Shown here: positions 12,814 to 14,379 of the stretch, piece after piece
Numbering within the stretch: the stretch's first letter is position 1
Layout: every line of letters starts with the position of its first letter
Assembly: GCA_001828545.1 (NCBI GenBank)
Contig: MHYW01000132.1
Coordinates: forward strand, 13,731-28,109
Length of the DNA stretch: 14,379 nt
Reading direction: 5' to 3'
From: Planctomycetes bacterium RIFCSPHIGHO2_12_FULL_52_36
GTDB taxonomy: Bacteria; Planctomycetota; Brocadiia; Brocadiales; Bathyanammoxibiaceae
Position numbers and translations under genes: made by a program
Notes under the pieces: generated by a model
Told to the model about the DNA's origin: nothing
The model's input: only the letters and a program-made list of their open reading frames with translations
Database searches by the model: none

Positions 12814-13668
12814 CTATTTCCCCTGAAAAATACCTCTGAAAAGCTCCTCAATCATGGACTCTGTCTTAATAGAGACTCTCGGCGCTGAGAGATCCCCTCT
12901 AAGACTGAGAGGGATACGGAGGGCATCCGTGCCTGAGGAGCTAAAGAGCTTCTGGACCTTTTTACCCACCTTTTCTTTTGATATTACTATCGTAGCGTTA
13001 CAGTCCATGGTCTGGTCGGCCTCCACCTTCCCCTCAAGTTCAAGGTCAAAGAGGGCGCCCCTGGCCAGGAAATCTTTGAGGTATATCTTCCCTTCCCCAC
13101 CCGCCTCAAAATCGGTTGAAATAGACTCAAAGGCGTATCCCTCGCCTTGCTGCCCCAGCACCTCCATGAGGACGGAGACCGGCTTCCCTGTCAGCAGGCC
13201 ATCTTTTAGTATTATATGCCCACCACCTATCGGCCACTCACTGCCCCTTTCAAGCCCTCCGGTGAAGAGAAGGTGTGATGCCTTCAATCCGAGGGTACTT
13301 ACCCCAGTCCCAGGGGCGGCCCTGAGACCCTTTGTTACTTCCAGCTCTGAGACCTCAAGCAGTTGCAATACGTATTGACCATGGAGTAAGGAGAGTAGGG
13401 GACATTTGAGCCGTATCTTTCGGGCCTTGAGTGCAGGACTCTTTCCCCCTTTCCGCAGGAGGACAAAATCAGACAATTCTATCCCCTTCCTCCAGCCAAA
13501 GGCAACACCCTCTGCCCTAGCCCTCCCTCCGAAGGTACTGCCCAGCCACTCTTTTATCATGCCTTTAAAGAAGACCCCTGGGCTGAAGAGCAAGACCATG
13601 GCAAATACAAAGAATAGCCCCCCTATGCTCCCCCCAATAACTATCCCCAAAAGCTTCCTGGACATCAT
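12814..13668 (-). CDS. AsmA-like membrane-anchored envelope protein
   Basis: The 284-residue protein has an N-terminal membrane helix (about 8-31, LLGIVIGGSIGGLFFVFAMV) and a long, mostly beta periplasmic part. The segments EGVAFGWRKGIELSDFVLL, LKARKIRLKCPLLSLLHGQY and LRIPLSLRGDLSAPRVSI have the pattern of AsmA/TamB/DUF748-type proteins that span or tether envelope layers. Such proteins are linked to lipid or outer-membrane homeostasis; assignment rests on pattern, not a motif. The ATG overlaps the TGA of the lipoprotein gene (ATGA), so translation is probably coupled. Confidence 0.6.
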   Translation of the reverse strand: MMSRKLLGIVIGGSIGGLFFVFAMVLLFSPGVFFKGMIKEWLGSTFGGRARAEGVAFGWRKGIELSDFVLLRKGGKSPALKARKIRLKCPLLSLLHGQYVLQLLEVSELEVTKGLRAAPGTGVSTLGLKASHLLFTGGLERGSEWPIGGGHIILKDGLLTGKPVSVLMEVLGQQGEGYAFESISTDFEAGGEGKIYLKDFLARGALFDLELEGKVEADQTMDCNATIVISKEKVGKKVQKLFSSSGTDALRIPLSLRGDLSAPRVSIKTESMIEELFRGIFQGK

Positions 13669-14117
13669 GGAGACGTCCCCCCTGCCGGGGGTGGCCCTGC
13701 CGCCTTAGTCGGGGGTGGCCCTGCCACCTTCTTCTTGGCAGTAAGACGGTTGAAGACCTCCACCTCCCCATCGGCCAGCTCATATTTCCCCCTGACGGTG
13801 TATATGACCTTCATCCAGTAGTGCGGTTCCGGGGAAAGGGGGTCTATCTCCATAGACTTCTCAAATTCCCTCTGCGACTTCTTCAGCCATCTCTTACTAA
13901 CCAACACGGGAGTCCCCACCATTGACGCACCTTCCCACCTTATCCCCCTTTCCAGATAGGCCATTCCAAGTTCAAAATGGGCATTAAAGTCTTCGGGTCT
14001 TTCTTCTACGCCTTTCTGCAGGACCTTTATATTAGCAGGGGTGGCGCAGGAACATAGCCCCAGTATTATGAAGGCATATACCCACACCCTTCCGGAGAGT
14101 GCGACGGATTTAATCAT
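13665..14117 (-). CDS. TPR-type lipoprotein with proline-rich tail
   Basis: The 150-residue precursor has a lipoprotein signal peptide (residues 1-23) ending in LCSC; Cys24 would be lipidated, although Cys at the -2 position is unusual. Residues about 35-125 carry tetratricopeptide-like helices (EDFNAHFELGMAYLERG; SQREFEKSMEIDPLSPEPHYWM). The tail has two KxAGPPP units encoded by a 24-base-period DNA repeat. The frame is open further upstream to 14270, but that part overlaps the glycerate kinase gene. The ATG at 14117 overlaps that gene's TGA and has GGAGG just before it, and the signal peptide begins there. Function unknown; TPR lipoproteins usually scaffold envelope complexes. Confidence 0.75.
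   Translation of the reverse strand: MIKSVALSGRVWVYAFIILGLCSCATPANIKVLQKGVEERPEDFNAHFELGMAYLERGIRWEGASMVGTPVLVSKRWLKKSQREFEKSMEIDPLSPEPHYWMKVIYTVRGKYELADGEVEVFNRLTAKKKVAGPPPTKAAGPPPAGGTSP
13686..13730. repeat. two-copy 24-base-period repeat in the lipoprotein gene
   Basis: CGGGGGTGGCCCTGCCGCCTT (20 of 21 bases shared) occurs at 13686-13706 and 13710-13730. It encodes the KxAGPPP units of the lipoprotein tail. Confidence 0.75.
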
Positions 14118-14379
14118 TTGCCTCCTGTCAGGCACAACATAATATCCATGACATTGGTGTGGGTGGGACCGGTGATTATATGGTCCCCCAGACGGCAGAA
14201 GAAGGTATGCGAGTCGTTCCTCATCAGGAAATCCTCGGCTTCCATACCAAGCTCCCTCGCCCTTCTGCACGTAGTCCCGTCCACCACTGCACCTGCCGCC
14301 TCCGTAGGGCCATCGTTACCGTCCGTACCGCCGCTAAGTATTACAACCCCCTCCAGCCCTTCTATCTCCATAGCACTGG
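14114..14379 (-). CDS. glycerate 2-kinase (MOFRL family), C-terminal part
   Basis: The frame runs in from the right edge and ends at TGA 14114, giving 87 residues. The motifs LSGGTDGNDGPTEAAGAVVD, NDSHTFFCRLGD and TGPTHTNVMDI are characteristic of the MOFRL domain of glycerate kinases (GckA/TtuD type), which phosphorylate D-glycerate to 2-phosphoglycerate with ATP in the cytoplasm. The N-terminal two-thirds is outside the window. The first visible ATG, at 14371, is internal. It is the most upstream visible gene of the leftward run to mnmE. Confidence 0.9.
   Translation of the reverse strand, partial: SAMEIEGLEGVVILSGGTDGNDGPTEAAGAVVDGTTCRRARELGMEAEDFLMRNDSHTFFCRLGDHIITGPTHTNVMDIMLCLTGGK

Noticed and set aside
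14118..14270. Longer lipoprotein gene starting at 14270
   Set aside because: It would run antiparallel in frame over the glycerate kinase motifs and place the signal peptide internally; the ATGA overlap at 14114-14117 is the natural start.

Overview
The window reads as ordinary chromosomal DNA of an anaerobic or microaerophilic Gram-negative-type bacterium. The gene content is housekeeping plus c-type cytochromes: a futalosine-pathway menaquinone enzyme (mqnE), hpt, rsgA, a PII protein, an mnmE homologue, cvpA, a lipoprotein and an AsmA-like protein. The lineage cannot be fixed from this sequence. The mix of futalosine menaquinone synthesis, small periplasmic cytochromes and dense short palindromic repeats would fit Planctomycetota (Brocadiales-like), Nitrospirota or Desulfobacterota; this is inference.

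Layout. 1-893 (-): 5' part of a GAF-PAS sensor running off the left edge. 1105-1939 (+): SemiSWEET-like transporter overlapping hpt. 2109-7621 (+): a probable operon of mqnE, a trimethylamine-dehydrogenase/enoate-reductase-like flavoprotein, rsgA, an MBL-fold hydrolase and an isochorismatase-family hydrolase; a nested palindromic element separates the last two. 7747-8768 (-): a cytochrome unit of a possible 44-residue small protein, a cytochrome c'-like protein and a class I cytochrome c, closed by a long-stem terminator. 8960-9850 (-): exported CbiX-like protein. 10222-10575 (+): PII protein behind a near-consensus promoter. 10853-14379 (-): a co-directional run of glycerate 2-kinase (partial), TPR lipoprotein, AsmA-like protein, CvpA-like protein and the MnmE homologue, with ATGA or short overlaps at three of the four junctions.

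The most unusual signal is a set of short GC-rich palindromes. One family (core GTAGGGGC...GCCCCTAC) occurs between genes and three times inside the mnmE homologue. There all three are translated in the same frame, giving V/I-G-A-R/T-x-x peptides, one directly after the NKID GTPase motif. A second family (TCCGCCTGAGGCGGA) occurs between genes, once more inside the same gene, and once apparently inserted into another palindromic element. The mnmE product also lacks the C-terminal FCIGK motif, and its stop codon abuts a third repeat type. This resembles protein-coding palindromic elements such as those of Rickettsia, in an unrelated sequence family, and is the best candidate here for something undescribed.
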